Positions 11,935 through 20,283 of a stretch of DNA of 20,283 bases are shown in pieces (positions within the stretch are counted from its first letter, which is position 1; the number at the start of each line of letters is the position of its first letter). Made by a program: the position numbers and the translations under genes. A model generated the notes under the pieces. That model was not told the origin of the DNA. It did not search any database and saw only the letters and a program-made list of their open reading frames with translations. The DNA is from Actinomycetes bacterium (GTDB lineage Bacteria; Actinomycetota; Aquicultoria; SURF-47; JAUUWJ01), in contig JAUUWJ010000002.1 of the NCBI GenBank assembly GCA_030589175.1, positions 1-20,283 on the forward strand, in the 5' to 3' direction.

Positions 11935-13305
11935 TTAGGCAAGTAACCTTTGGCCAATACTTGATATGTCACCTGCCCCCATAGTTATTATCATATCGCC
12001 GCTTTTCACTTCCTTTTCTAAAAACGAAACAACATCTCTAAGTCGGGGAACGTAAGCAAGATTTTTGTAATTTTCTTTTTCGATTATTGAATCAGCTATC
12101 AGCTTTCCGCTAACGCCGGGTATTGGTTTTTCTCCGCTCGAGTATACATCCGTTACCACTACTAAATCCGCCTTTTCAAAAGCATAGCCAAAGTCCTCAG
12201 CCAAAAAACTTGTGCGGCTGAATCTATGGGGCTGAAAAATACAGACGATTCTGCCACTTTTTTCGTTAGCCGCCGCTTTTAAAGTCGCATTTACTTCCGT
12301 CGGATGATGGGCATAATCATCATAGATAAAAGCACCGTTTATTTTTCCGACGTACTCAAATCTGCGTTTTACTCCGCTAAAATCTTTTAAAGCACTTTTG
12401 ATTTGAGAAAATTTCAAACCAGCTTCAATGCCAACAATTAAAGCAGCTAAAGAGTTTAATACATTATGTTCCCCGGGAACTTTAAGACTAATATTTCCAA
12501 GCTTTTTGCCTTTATAATATACGTCAAATGAGCTTCCTAAGTCTTTTTGCCTAAAATTGTCATAATAGAAATCATTTGACTCACTCTCGCCGTAGCTAAT
12601 TACCTCGCTTTTTATAAACGGCAGTAAATTTTTTATGTGGGTATGGTCTCCATAAATAATTGCTTTCCCACCTGCTTTTATCTTTTGGAGAAAAGTCTTG
12701 AACAACGCAATTACCTTCTCAAAAGTTTCAAAATAATCAAGATGGTCGGCTTCAATGTTTGTCACCACTAACAAATCCGGGTCAAAATTCAACAATGATC
12801 CGTCACTTTCATCAGTTTCAGCGATAAAATAATTGCTCCGGCCGTATTTTGCATTTGAACCTATATCGTTTAGCTCGCCTCCGATTAGAAAAGTGGGATC
12901 AAGTTTGTTTCGTTCAAATATCAATGAGGCCATGGAAGTAGTAGTGGTCTTTCCGTGAGTTCCGCTTATTGCAATAACATTCTTTCCATTCGTAATCAAA
13001 GCCAGCATCTGTGCCCTTTGATAAACATCTATCTTTTTTTTCTTCGCTTCAACAAGTTCCACGTTTTGCGTTTGAATCGCTGAAGAGACAACTACGGCAT
13101 CATAGTCTTTTATATTGGAACGCTTATGGCCAACTCTTATTTTTACGCCTAACACTCTCAAATTTTCAGTGTTTGAAGAAGCTTTTATGTCCGAGCCGCT
13201 AACTTTGAGTCCTTTTTGATGCAAAACTTTTGCCAGCCCGCTCATACCGGCTCCGCCTATTCCTATAAAATATACCTGATTAATCCCGTCTAAATTTTTC
13301 ATCAT
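11935..13305 (-). CDS. murC: UDP-N-acetylmuramate--L-alanine ligase MurC
   Basis: MurC adds L-alanine to UDP-MurNAc, the first ATP-dependent amino-acid addition to the peptidoglycan stem. The 456-residue protein has the N-terminal UDP-binding segment YFIGIGGAGMSGLAKVLH (12-29), the ATP loop AISGTHGKTTTTSM (112-125), the central ETDESDGS and NIEADHLDYF motifs, EHNVLNSLAA, and the C-terminal FIYDDYAHHPTEV and FQPHRFSRT. All match the Mur ligase family with the GTHGKT version specific to MurC. The start overlaps the murG stop by one base, and two ATG codons are adjacent (13305 and 13302), either of which could serve. The long gap to murB follows downstream. Confidence 0.97.
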   Translation of the reverse strand: MMKNLDGINQVYFIGIGGAGMSGLAKVLHQKGLKVSGSDIKASSNTENLRVLGVKIRVGHKRSNIKDYDAVVVSSAIQTQNVELVEAKKKKIDVYQRAQMLALITNGKNVIAISGTHGKTTTTSMASLIFERNKLDPTFLIGGELNDIGSNAKYGRSNYFIAETDESDGSLLNFDPDLLVVTNIEADHLDYFETFEKVIALFKTFLQKIKAGGKAIIYGDHTHIKNLLPFIKSEVISYGESESNDFYYDNFRQKDLGSSFDVYYKGKKLGNISLKVPGEHNVLNSLAALIVGIEAGLKFSQIKSALKDFSGVKRRFEYVGKINGAFIYDDYAHHPTEVNATLKAAANEKSGRIVCIFQPHRFSRTSFLAEDFGYAFEKADLVVVTDVYSSGEKPIPGVSGKLIADSIIEKENYKNLAYVPRLRDVVSFLEKEVKSGDMIITMGAGDISSIGQRLLA

Positions 13306-14426
13306 TAAATTTTTAATTTATGACTTATGCCGTTTATCAACTTTGCAATATCGTTTGCGGCAAAAGGTTTTCCTATTTTTTGTGAATGATTCTTCATTTC
13401 TACCATTGTTTTATTATCAGAAATCAATTCTATGCTTGTTTTGTAAAGTAAATCAGGTGTTAAGTCCTCATCATTAATCATTTTTGCAGCTCCATGGTTT
13501 ACCAAAAAATCAGCGTTTTTCTTCTGATGTGAGCCGGTTGCATACGGATACGGTACTAATATAGCGGGAACTCCTAAAGCCGTAATCTCGGTTATCGTCG
13601 TAGCCCCGGCCCGGCAAAGACAAACATCTGCCGCAGCATAAGCACGGTTTATATCGTTGATATACGGATGAGCCTGATACCTGAGTTTATCTTTTTTTGT
13701 ATCAACTAGCTTCTTCATTTCTTTGCAAACCTCTGAAAAATGATCCTTTCCTGTAATATGAATTATTTGTAAATTGCTTGCATTTTTAAACTTCTTATAA
13801 GAATTAATTACAGAATCGTTGATTTTTTTTGCTCCCTGGCTTCCTCCAAAAATTAATAATGTCTTTTTTTCTTTTTCCAGATTAAAGTTTTCAAGCGACG
13901 GCTCCTTAACGGCGCCTATCATTCTTCTTCTGATAGGGTTTCCAGTAAACACAACTCTTTTTGCTCGCGGAAAGCATTCCTCACCATTTGGAAAAGAAGT
14001 TGCAACCGTATCTACAACACGAGAAAGTAGCTTATTAGCAAAACCCGGATAAGCATTTTGTTCGTGAATCAATGTCGGTATTTTAGAATTATATGCAGCC
14101 GCTATAGCGGGAGCACTAACATATCCACCCATTCCTACAACCGCTTCGGGCTTGAACTTTTTTAAGAATCGCTTAACTTCGCTAAAAGCTTTTAGGCTTC
14201 TTCTAACCGCGCTTATGTTCGCAAGACTAAATGACCTCTTAAAACCTTTGACTTTAATAGGTTCAAATTCATAACCCGCATCTTTGACAATCCGCTCTTC
14301 TATGCCATCTTTATTGCCAACGAAAATAATTTCAGCATCTTCTATTTCAAGAGCTAGCTCATCGGCTATTGATATGCCGGGATAAATATGTCCGGCTGTA
14401 CCGCCTCCGGCTATAACTATTTTCAT
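13305..14426 (-). CDS. murG: UDP-GlcNAc:lipid I N-acetylglucosaminyltransferase MurG
   Basis: MurG is a peripheral membrane GT28 glycosyltransferase that converts lipid I to lipid II. The 373-residue product has the first G-loop IAGGGTAGHIYPGISIA (4-20), the membrane-site segments VVGMGGYVSAPA and HEQNAYPG, a further G-loop LIFGGSQGAKKIND, and the UDP-GlcNAc site CRAGATTITEITALGVPAILVPYPYATGSHQKKNA. The ATG overlaps the ftsW stop (ATGA). Its Shine-Dalgarno sequence lies in the AGG codons encoding the arginine-rich end of FtsW, so the two genes are tightly coupled. No deviation from the family was noticed. Confidence 0.97.
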   Translation of the reverse strand: MKIVIAGGGTAGHIYPGISIADELALEIEDAEIIFVGNKDGIEERIVKDAGYEFEPIKVKGFKRSFSLANISAVRRSLKAFSEVKRFLKKFKPEAVVGMGGYVSAPAIAAAYNSKIPTLIHEQNAYPGFANKLLSRVVDTVATSFPNGEECFPRAKRVVFTGNPIRRRMIGAVKEPSLENFNLEKEKKTLLIFGGSQGAKKINDSVINSYKKFKNASNLQIIHITGKDHFSEVCKEMKKLVDTKKDKLRYQAHPYINDINRAYAAADVCLCRAGATTITEITALGVPAILVPYPYATGSHQKKNADFLVNHGAAKMINDEDLTPDLLYKTSIELISDNKTMVEMKNHSQKIGKPFAANDIAKLINGISHKLKI

Positions 14427-15544
14427 CGCCTTCTCCTCCTCCTAGTCGAGTGCGAGGAAATTGAAGTAATTATTCCTAAAGAAGTCATTGTTACCAACAA
14501 AGAACTACCTCCAAAGCTTATTAATGGCAATGGAACACCCGTTATGGGCATTATGCCAACAACAGCACCCATATTTACCATCGCCTGAAAGGTTAGCAAA
14601 ACTGTTAGCCCTACTGCAAGCAGCTTACCATAGTTATCACTTGCATTATAAGCAATAGAGAATCCAACGATTGCAAGTAATGCAAAAGCGATTACAGTTC
14701 CGATAACTCCGAGCCAACCAAGTTCTTCTCCGATAATAGCTAAAATAAAATCAGTGTGAGCAGCGGGCAAGAAAAAGAATTTTTGTTTACTCATTGCAAG
14801 GCCGACACCGGTAATGCCACCTGAGCCCATAGCAATTAGAGACTGGGTAATCTGAAAACCGCCTTCTTTTGCATATTTTTGCGGGTTCAAAAAGGCAATC
14901 AAGCGTCTGAACCTGTAAGGCTCTAATAAAACCAGTCCCATCGTCGCACTAAGCCCAAAAGAACTGAATAACGTCAAAAAACGGAGTTTTATACCGCTTA
15001 TAAATAAAACAATAAAGATGCTTACTACTATCAAAACTGCGGTTCCCAGATCAGGCTCGGCTAATATTAGTCCGACGATTACTAAAACAACTATAAAAGG
15101 TAGAAAGTTTATTAATTCAAAATCGCTGCCATCTTGCTCTGTTAATAGATAAACAGTGAGCATTATGGCGGCTAGCTTTGCAATTTCTGAGGGTTGTAGA
15201 TTTATAATATAGAGAGGTATCCAGCGACTAGCGCCTCCGGAAGTATGACCGACTTGCGGGATAAAAAGAACTACGAGCAATAACGTTGTAACTGCTACTA
15301 TGGGCCATGTAAGAGCTCGAAGCTTTCGATAATCAATCCTAGCCGTCATCCAAAATAAAAAAGCGCCGACAATCGCATATAATGTTTGTCTTTCAAAAAA
15401 ATAGAGAGCATCCTTATGCTTAAAAATAGCGATTATATGAGAAGCGCTAGTAATCATTATCAGCCCAAACAAAACCATTATAGTCGTAAGGCTTATTATC
15501 CAATAGTAAGCCTTAGGTTTTTGAGAACGTCTTTTGCTACCCAT
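14423..15544 (-). CDS. ftsW: SEDS-family lipid II polymerase FtsW
   Basis: FtsW is the divisome SEDS glycosyltransferase that polymerises lipid II with its partner penicillin-binding protein. The 373-residue protein has a basic N-terminus (MGSKRRSQKPK), then about ten hydrophobic helices. Signature stretches are GGASRWI and QPSEIAKLAAIM, LAEPDLGTAVLI, FRRLIAFLNP, QSLIAMGSGGITGVGL, the AAHTDFILAIIGEELG loop, and GIMPITGVPLPLISFGGSS. Its position between murD and murG favours FtsW over RodA. It overlaps murD by 8 nt and murG by 4 nt. The C-terminus ends in six arginines, three of them consecutive AGG codons, forming the murG ribosome-binding site. ftsI is not seen in the window and would be expected upstream of murE. 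Confidence 0.95.
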   Translation of the reverse strand: MGSKRRSQKPKAYYWIISLTTIMVLFGLIMITSASHIIAIFKHKDALYFFERQTLYAIVGAFLFWMTARIDYRKLRALTWPIVAVTTLLLVVLFIPQVGHTSGGASRWIPLYIINLQPSEIAKLAAIMLTVYLLTEQDGSDFELINFLPFIVVLVIVGLILAEPDLGTAVLIVVSIFIVLFISGIKLRFLTLFSSFGLSATMGLVLLEPYRFRRLIAFLNPQKYAKEGGFQITQSLIAMGSGGITGVGLAMSKQKFFFLPAAHTDFILAIIGEELGWLGVIGTVIAFALLAIVGFSIAYNASDNYGKLLAVGLTVLLTFQAMVNMGAVVGIMPITGVPLPLISFGGSSLLVTMTSLGIITSISSHSTRRRRRR

Positions 15545-16838
15545 CTAGGCTCTCAATGGTATCCACAAAAACGTCTCCTCTTTGAGCATAATTCTCAAAT
15601 TGATCGAAACTGGAGCAGCCGGGTGAAAATAATACAGTGTCACCGCTGCCAGCAAGAATATTCGCCTCAAATACAGCCTCTTCTACCGTTTTATTGATGT
15701 GCCCATTGCCGATTTGTTTTTTTATTTCATCCGCTGCTTCTCCATATAGCACCAAACCCTTAATTTGATTGCCTATATACTTTTTGAGAACGCTAAATTC
15801 ATTTCCTTTATTGCGGCCTCCCATAATAAGCACAACCGGTGAATTGAAAGCCTCTACTGCTTTTAAGGTAGAGTCGGGGTTAGTCGATTTGGAGTCATTG
15901 AAAAAACTTACGCCTTTTTTAGATACCACAAATTGTAGACGGTGCTTAAGTCCTTTAAATGACTTCAAGCCTTTCTTTATTATTTTTAAGCTTATACCGC
16001 TCTCAAAAGCACAAGCACTCGCTGCTAAAGCATTTGAAATGTTGTGAGCACCTTTAAGACTTATATCTCTTGCCCCTATTATTTCTTGGTCCTTTGCTTG
16101 TAAGCAGCCATTATCAAGTGAATAATCGCCCTTGTTTTTCACTCCAAAGGATAAAACTTTTCCCTTAGTTTTAGTTAGCTTTTTCTTACTCAATACTTCA
16201 TCATCGCTATTAATCAACGCAATATCTCCCGCTTTTTGGTTTTTGAATATGTTTAGCTTATCCTCCATATACTGTCCAAAGCAGCAGTGCCAATCCAGAT
16301 GGTCTTCTTTCACGTTTAGAATAGCTCCAATATTGACTCTGAACTTATCGATAAAATGGAGCTGAAAACTACTTAACTCCATAATCAACGTTCCTTCCAC
16401 CTTATCCAATGAACTAAGAGGTGCACCTATGTTTCCGGCTATCGTATAAGGCTTAGAACTCAACTCAAAAATGTGCCCCAAAAGCTCGACTACAGTTGTT
16501 TTTCCGTTCGTCCCGGTAACACCTATAATGAATTTTGGCTCCATTAGAAGATAGGAAAATTCAACTTCGCTCATCACCGGCCAACCGTTTTCAGCGGCTC
16601 TGTGAATAATTTCGTGATCAAAACGTATGCCGGGAGATGTTACAAGCAGATCAAAATCAGCTTTCCCAAAAAGTTTAACTGGCTTAATGCCATTCAGTTC
16701 TTCGCCGCTTTTTAGTTTTTCCTTATCGTCTTCAAAAAATGAAACTCGAGCTCCTGCTCGTAAAGCCTTTTTTGCTACGCTTTGGCCGCTTTTTCCTAAG
16801 CCAACTACAAGTACTTTTTTGTTTGAGAGTGAAAGCAT
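15537..16838 (-). CDS. murD: UDP-N-acetylmuramoylalanine--D-glutamate ligase MurD
   Basis: MurD adds D-glutamate to UDP-MurNAc-L-Ala. The 433-residue product shows the N-terminal Rossmann segment VLVVGLGKSGQSVAK (9-23), SPGIRFDHEII, the ATP loop GVTGTNGKTTVVELL (106-120), GNIGAP, the NVKEDHLDWH segment (173-182), AHNISNALAAS, FFNDSKSTNPDSTLKAVE and LIMGGRNKG. The C-terminal FSPGCSSFDQFENYAQRGDVF is typical of MurD. The ATG at 16838 follows AGGATTAGGAT and is 11 nt after mraY. The end overlaps ftsW by 8 nt. No missing catalytic motif was seen. Confidence 0.96.
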   Translation of the reverse strand: MLSLSNKKVLVVGLGKSGQSVAKKALRAGARVSFFEDDKEKLKSGEELNGIKPVKLFGKADFDLLVTSPGIRFDHEIIHRAAENGWPVMSEVEFSYLLMEPKFIIGVTGTNGKTTVVELLGHIFELSSKPYTIAGNIGAPLSSLDKVEGTLIMELSSFQLHFIDKFRVNIGAILNVKEDHLDWHCCFGQYMEDKLNIFKNQKAGDIALINSDDEVLSKKKLTKTKGKVLSFGVKNKGDYSLDNGCLQAKDQEIIGARDISLKGAHNISNALAASACAFESGISLKIIKKGLKSFKGLKHRLQFVVSKKGVSFFNDSKSTNPDSTLKAVEAFNSPVVLIMGGRNKGNEFSVLKKYIGNQIKGLVLYGEAADEIKKQIGNGHINKTVEEAVFEANILAGSGDTVLFSPGCSSFDQFENYAQRGDVFVDTIESLDG

Positions 16839-16849
16839 ATCCTAATCCT

Positions 16850-17839
16850 TTAAACAGGCTTCGCAAAATACAACGCAAAACCAGCGCCTGAAAGAAGCCC
16901 AGAGATAATCCAGAAGCGGACCATGATAGTTGTTTCCGACCATCCGCTCATCTCAAAATGATGATGGATAGGAGCCATTTTAAAAATACGCTTATTAAAA
17001 TAACGAAAAAAGAAAACCTGCAACATCACTGATAATGATTCCAATACGTAAATTCCACCTATTATGAGAAGAAAAAGTTCTGTCTTCGTTAAAATTGCCA
17101 TTGCGGCAATGGCTCCTCCCAGAGCAAACGAACCGGTATCCCCCATAAAAATATTCGCAGGGTACGAATTAAACCATAGAAAACCGATACAGCTACCGGC
17201 AACAGCCGCTGCAAAAATCGCTAAGCCCAGATTTCCCTGCCGAAATGCAATACCGGCAAAGGCCATCATAACAATAGTTGCAGTACCAGCAGCCAAACCG
17301 TCTAAACCGTCGGTTAGATTAACCGAGTTTGTCGTACCGGCAATAATCAAAAATATAAAAGGAAGGTAAAGCCAGTTCAGTTCCAGTTCAATTTGAGTTA
17401 AAGGTATCTTTACTGCAGTTGAAATGTCGCTAGTAATAAAAAAATAGCCAAAGAATAATGCTACGCCTAATAACCATGTAAGCTTATACCTAGCACTTAA
17501 GCCCAATGAACGTTCATTACCAACTTTTCTGATGTCGTCAATAAAACCTATCACCCCGGTTGCTAATACCATGCCCAGGGCCAAAATGCTTTTTGAAGTA
17601 TACCCTTCCCTTCCTACCATTAGAAAATAAATTACAATTACGGCAAAGATTATTAACAAACCACCCATTGTCGGTGTTCCCTCTTTTTGTAAGTGTTCGG
17701 TCGGTCCGTCCGTTCTGATGACTTGCCCTACATTCTTTGAGCGCTGAAAACGAATCCAAATAGGGGTAAGCAAGCCGGTTAAGAGAATTGCAAAAAAAGC
17801 AGTTGCTAATACTTGATAAGTTGGATATAAACTAAGCAT
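16850..17839 (-). CDS. mraY: Phospho-N-acetylmuramoyl-pentapeptide transferase MraY
   Basis: MraY is an integral membrane enzyme that transfers phospho-MurNAc-pentapeptide to undecaprenyl phosphate, forming lipid I. The 329-residue protein is largely hydrophobic with about ten helices. Diagnostic motifs are GTPTMGG (54-60), GFIDDIRK with the Asp101-Asp102 pair, NSVNLTDGLDGLAAG (171-185), NIFMGDTGSFALGG (229-242, Asp234) and the histidine loop MAPIHHHFEMSGWSE (288-302). The ATG at 17839 is one base after the murF stop, and AGAGGT within the murF end serves as its ribosome-binding site. It is the central membrane step between the soluble ligases and MurG. Confidence 0.97.
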   Translation of the reverse strand: MLSLYPTYQVLATAFFAILLTGLLTPIWIRFQRSKNVGQVIRTDGPTEHLQKEGTPTMGGLLIIFAVIVIYFLMVGREGYTSKSILALGMVLATGVIGFIDDIRKVGNERSLGLSARYKLTWLLGVALFFGYFFITSDISTAVKIPLTQIELELNWLYLPFIFLIIAGTTNSVNLTDGLDGLAAGTATIVMMAFAGIAFRQGNLGLAIFAAAVAGSCIGFLWFNSYPANIFMGDTGSFALGGAIAAMAILTKTELFLLIIGGIYVLESLSVMLQVFFFRYFNKRIFKMAPIHHHFEMSGWSETTIMVRFWIISGLLSGAGFALYFAKPV

Positions 17840-17840
17840 G

Positions 17841-19241
17841 CTACCTCTTTTTCTGCAAATAATTTACTATTTCATCTAGTTTAAGTGCTCTTGACGCCTT
17901 TATTAGTATAGCATCTCCGTCCTTAAGGTAGCTAATTATTTCGTTTTTAAGTTCAGAGGCATCTTTAAAACTTTTTACATCGCTTTCTTCCATGCCAGCC
18001 TCTATCGCTGCCTCGGCTATGTTTTTAGCTAACGGTCCCACTGTCAGCAATTCATCGATTTTCGCCTTAACGACTCTCTGGCCAATTTTTTCATGCTCTT
18101 GAGTTGCAAGGTCTCCGAGCTCTAGCATATCCCCTAAAACAGCTATCTTGCGCTTTGCTTTTATGCCCTTCAAAACATCTAGCGCTGCGGCCATTGAAGC
18201 CGGCGAGGCATTGTACGAGTCGTTTATTACAAATAAGCCGTTAACTTTATTTATTTCCATCCTATTGGTACTTAGTTTAGCTTTTTGAAGACCCTCTTTA
18301 ACGTCGTCTAAAGATATCCCAAGCTCGAGAGCCACCGAAGCGGCGCAACTTGCATTTAGTGCCTGGTGAATTCCTGCAACCGGGAGCTTTACTCTCAATT
18401 GGTTATTTTTATGATGGAGATTGAACGAAGGCCTTGCCAGATCATCAAATTCAACATCACTAAAACTTAAGTTAAAGCTTTCATCGTTTCCAAAAAGAAC
18501 AACGCTTTTATAGAGAGAGGTAAATTCTTCGGTTGCTTTGTCATCGCCATTCAAAAATAAAATACCGTTTTCCTTTAGCCCGACTATAATCTCAGCTTTT
18601 GCTTTAATTATACTTTCTGAATTTTTCAAAAGCCCTATATGAGACTTCCCTGTATTTGTAATCACCGCGAAATCAGGAGTCGCAATTGAACATAATTCAC
18701 TAATTTGACCGACTCCGCGCATAGCCATTTCTAGAATAACCACTTCCGTAGTTGATTCCAATTCAAGTAAAGTAAGCGGCAGACCTACCTCGTTATTATA
18801 ATTTTCACGAGAAGCTACAACCCGGTACTGAAGTGAGAGAATAGAAGCAAGCATGTCCTTAACACTAGTTTTACCGGTACTTCCCGTAATAGCAATAACT
18901 TTGGTGTCGACTTTCTTTAGAACATAGCGAGCTATGTCTTGCAAAGCTTTTAGGGTGTCCTCAACCTTTATTGCAATCTTTTGGAGACAGTCCCCATTTG
19001 ATTGGACGGGTGACAGTCCCCGACGCTCTTTTTGACTGATATAGCCGCAAGCTCCTTTGTTTAGAGCTTCTTCAACATAAGACTCACCGCTATAATTTTC
19101 GCCCCTTAAAGCAATAAATAGTTCGTCTTTATTAATAGTACGACTGTCGGTACTAATCCCTTTAATCACGTTTTCATTAGAGCCCAACATCAACTGGCCG
19201 CCTGTTGCCTTTATTAGTTCAGAAACATTTAATTCAATCAT
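17841..19241 (-). CDS. murF: UDP-MurNAc-tripeptide--D-alanyl-D-alanine ligase MurF
   Basis: MurF adds D-Ala-D-Ala to the UDP-MurNAc-tripeptide, completing the stem pentapeptide. The 466-residue product has the N-terminal ISTDSRTINKDELFIALRGENYSG (29-52), the ATP loop AITGSTGKTSVKDML (117-131), ASRENYNNEVGLPLTLLE, EMAMRGVGQI, NTGKSHIGLL, FVINDSYNASPASMAAAL and VLGDMLELG. Residues about 73-87 (RRGLSPVQSNGDCLQ) do not fit the family: normally the acyl-binding domain runs directly from the YIS-KE strand to the K-V-x-D-T-L-x-A-L-Q-D helix. They are encoded by a GACAGTCCCC-type repeat inserted in frame. The gene starts 2 nt after murE and abuts mraY. Because the enzyme is essential, the insertion is presumably tolerated. 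Confidence 0.96.
   Translation of the reverse strand: MIELNVSELIKATGGQLMLGSNENVIKGISTDSRTINKDELFIALRGENYSGESYVEEALNKGACGYISQKERRGLSPVQSNGDCLQKIAIKVEDTLKALQDIARYVLKKVDTKVIAITGSTGKTSVKDMLASILSLQYRVVASRENYNNEVGLPLTLLELESTTEVVILEMAMRGVGQISELCSIATPDFAVITNTGKSHIGLLKNSESIIKAKAEIIVGLKENGILFLNGDDKATEEFTSLYKSVVLFGNDESFNLSFSDVEFDDLARPSFNLHHKNNQLRVKLPVAGIHQALNASCAASVALELGISLDDVKEGLQKAKLSTNRMEINKVNGLFVINDSYNASPASMAAALDVLKGIKAKRKIAVLGDMLELGDLATQEHEKIGQRVVKAKIDELLTVGPLAKNIAEAAIEAGMEESDVKSFKDASELKNEIISYLKDGDAILIKASRALKLDEIVNYLQKKR
18986..19021 (-). repeat. Interspersed repeat inserted in murF (GACAGTCCCC twice)
   Basis: GACAGTCCCC on the plus strand occurs at 18986-18995 and 19012-19021, a direct repeat with a 26-bp period. 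On the coding strand this reads GGGGACTGTC twice. The insertion adds about 14-15 codons without shifting the frame. The sequence resembles interspersed GGGGACTGTC repeats I recall from other bacterial genomes, some near IS200/Y1-type transposases. That link is from memory. Confidence 0.75.
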
Positions 19242-19243
19242 TG

Positions 19244-20283
19244 CTATTGTAATAAACCCTTTACAATTTTACTGTCATCAAAAGGTATATTTTCGCCATT
19301 TATCTCTTGCGTATCCTCATGGCCTTTTCCGGCAATTATCACCGTGTCTTTTGGTTCTGCCATAGCTAAAGCTACCTTTATTGCTTCTTTCCTGTCGACT
19401 TTTGATACAAATGAATCTTGGGCTCCGCCTGTTATTTGATCAATAATAATCTGAGAATCCTCACCGCGAGGATTGTCCGACGTTACTATCACTTTATCCG
19501 ATAACTCAGAAGCAATTTTTCCCATCAAAGGTCTTTTGGTCTTATCTCTTTCTCCTCCGCAACCAAAAACTGTTATTAGCTTTCCAGAGGTAATTTTTCT
19601 AGCTGATTCAAGTAAATTCTTAAGTCCATCCGGAGTATGAGCGTAATCAATGACAACTTTGAAAGCTGCATTTGAACGTATTATCTCAAATCTTCCCGGT
19701 ACGTTTTTTAAATTATATAGCCCATTTTGGATTATTTCAGGCTCAATTTCCATATTTATACTTGAAGCTATCGCAGCTAGAGCATTGTAAACATTAAACA
19801 ATCCACCAAGCATAATTTCAAAATTAAATTCCCTTCCTAAAAAATTTACGATGAATTGACTGCCGTAGTTGCTTAGTCTTACATTGCTTGCCCTAAAATC
19901 AGCTTCTTTCATAAACCCATAAGTCAAAGTTTTCTTATTGTTATTAAGAAGAACCCTTCCGTACTTATCATCAATATTTATAATTTGAACCGCTGCTTCA
20001 TTTAAATCAAACAGTGATTTCTTTGCGGCAAAATAGCTTTCTATATCTTTATGAAAATCCAGGTGATCTTGGGTTAAATTAGTAAAAACAACCTGGTCGA
20101 AATGACAATTGTCTACTCTGTGGAGCAGACATGCGTGCGAAGATACTTCCATAACGGCTGAATCTACCTTTTCTTTCTTCATAGTAGAAAAGATTTTTTG
20201 TAAATCTACCGACTCTGGGGTTGTATGGCTTACCGGAAACGATTTCTCTCCTATGCGATTATCTACAGTTCCCAATAAACCAC
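19244..20283 (-). CDS. murE: UDP-MurNAc-tripeptide synthetase MurE (5' end beyond window)
   Basis: MurE adds the third residue of the stem peptide. The frame stays open through the window edge, reading G-L-L-G-T-V-D-N-R-I-G. The N-terminal UDP domain and the GTNGKT ATP loop therefore lie outside, and the TTG near 20275 is not the true start. Motifs present are MEVSSHA, TNLTQDHLDFH, FNVYNALAA, VPGRFEII, VIDYAHTPDGL, VFGCGGERDKTKRP, TSDNPRGED and IIAGKGHE. The DNPR motif is the signature of meso-diaminopimelate-adding enzymes; lysine-adding MurE differs here. This predicts a meso-DAP cell wall. The stop is 2 nt before murF. It is the first visible gene of the operon, whose promoter is outside the window. 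Confidence 0.95.
   Translation of the reverse strand, partial: GLLGTVDNRIGEKSFPVSHTTPESVDLQKIFSTMKKEKVDSAVMEVSSHACLLHRVDNCHFDQVVFTNLTQDHLDFHKDIESYFAAKKSLFDLNEAAVQIINIDDKYGRVLLNNNKKTLTYGFMKEADFRASNVRLSNYGSQFIVNFLGREFNFEIMLGGLFNVYNALAAIASSINMEIEPEIIQNGLYNLKNVPGRFEIIRSNAAFKVVIDYAHTPDGLKNLLESARKITSGKLITVFGCGGERDKTKRPLMGKIASELSDKVIVTSDNPRGEDSQIIIDQITGGAQDSFVSKVDRKEAIKVALAMAEPKDTVIIAGKGHEDTQEINGENIPFDDSKIVKGLLQ

Noticed and set aside
1..20283. tRNA genes, CRISPR arrays, transposase genes, phage genes or defence systems
   Set aside because: None was seen on either strand. The repeats here are short-period degenerate arrays without unique spacers, so they are not CRISPR.

Overview
The window comes from a low-GC bacterium with a full peptidoglycan pathway. 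The DNPR motif in MurE points to meso-diaminopimelate in the wall. The dense housekeeping content, a TPP riboswitch and a Thi4-type thiazole synthase would suit an anaerobic, deep-branching lineage such as a basal Actinomycetota or a Firmicutes relative. No marker in the window settles the phylum, so that placement is a guess.

Layout. At 1-107 there is AT-rich sequence with two abutting perfect DnaA boxes. At 108-2758 on the minus strand lie tsaD, a DUF72/YecE-family gene and a small unrecognised gene. They are separated by long gene-free stretches filled with degenerate 7-bp repeats. rpmG (L33) follows at 2857 on the plus strand. A sigma-70-type promoter, a TPP riboswitch and an intrinsic terminator (3152-3311) lead into a six-gene thiamine operon, thi4-thiM-thiE-thiC-thiL-thiD (3346-8763). 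Thi4 takes the place of ThiF/S/G/H/O for the thiazole, ThiC and ThiD make the pyrimidine diphosphate, ThiE joins the halves, ThiL makes TPP and ThiM salvages thiazole. Next is a 677-bp gene-free stretch (8764-9440) rich in inverted and direct repeats, then a YfcE-like phosphodiesterase gene that may be leaderless.

From 20283 down to 10031 on the minus strand runs a compact division and cell-wall (dcw) operon: murE (5' end cut by the window edge), murF, mraY, murD, ftsW, murG, murC, murB, ftsQ. Most junctions overlap or have gaps of 0-11 nt. The one exception is a 214-nt structured gap before murB. The operon ends at ftsQ, without ftsA or ftsZ, against the convergent phosphodiesterase gene.

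The most unusual layer is the repeats. At least ten short arrays with unrelated words (for example GGTTCGG, CTAAACA, GCTATCT, TTAGATG, AACCAAT and ATACCCT) all share a 7-bp period, and they occupy nearly every gap outside the operons. One lies inside the 5' end of tsaD in frame. A different repeat, GACAGTCCCC twice at a 26-bp period, is inserted in frame in murF. The 8764-9440 stretch contains mutually exclusive GC-rich stems and a 49-nt imperfect duplication, and is the best candidate here for an undescribed structured RNA or regulatory element.
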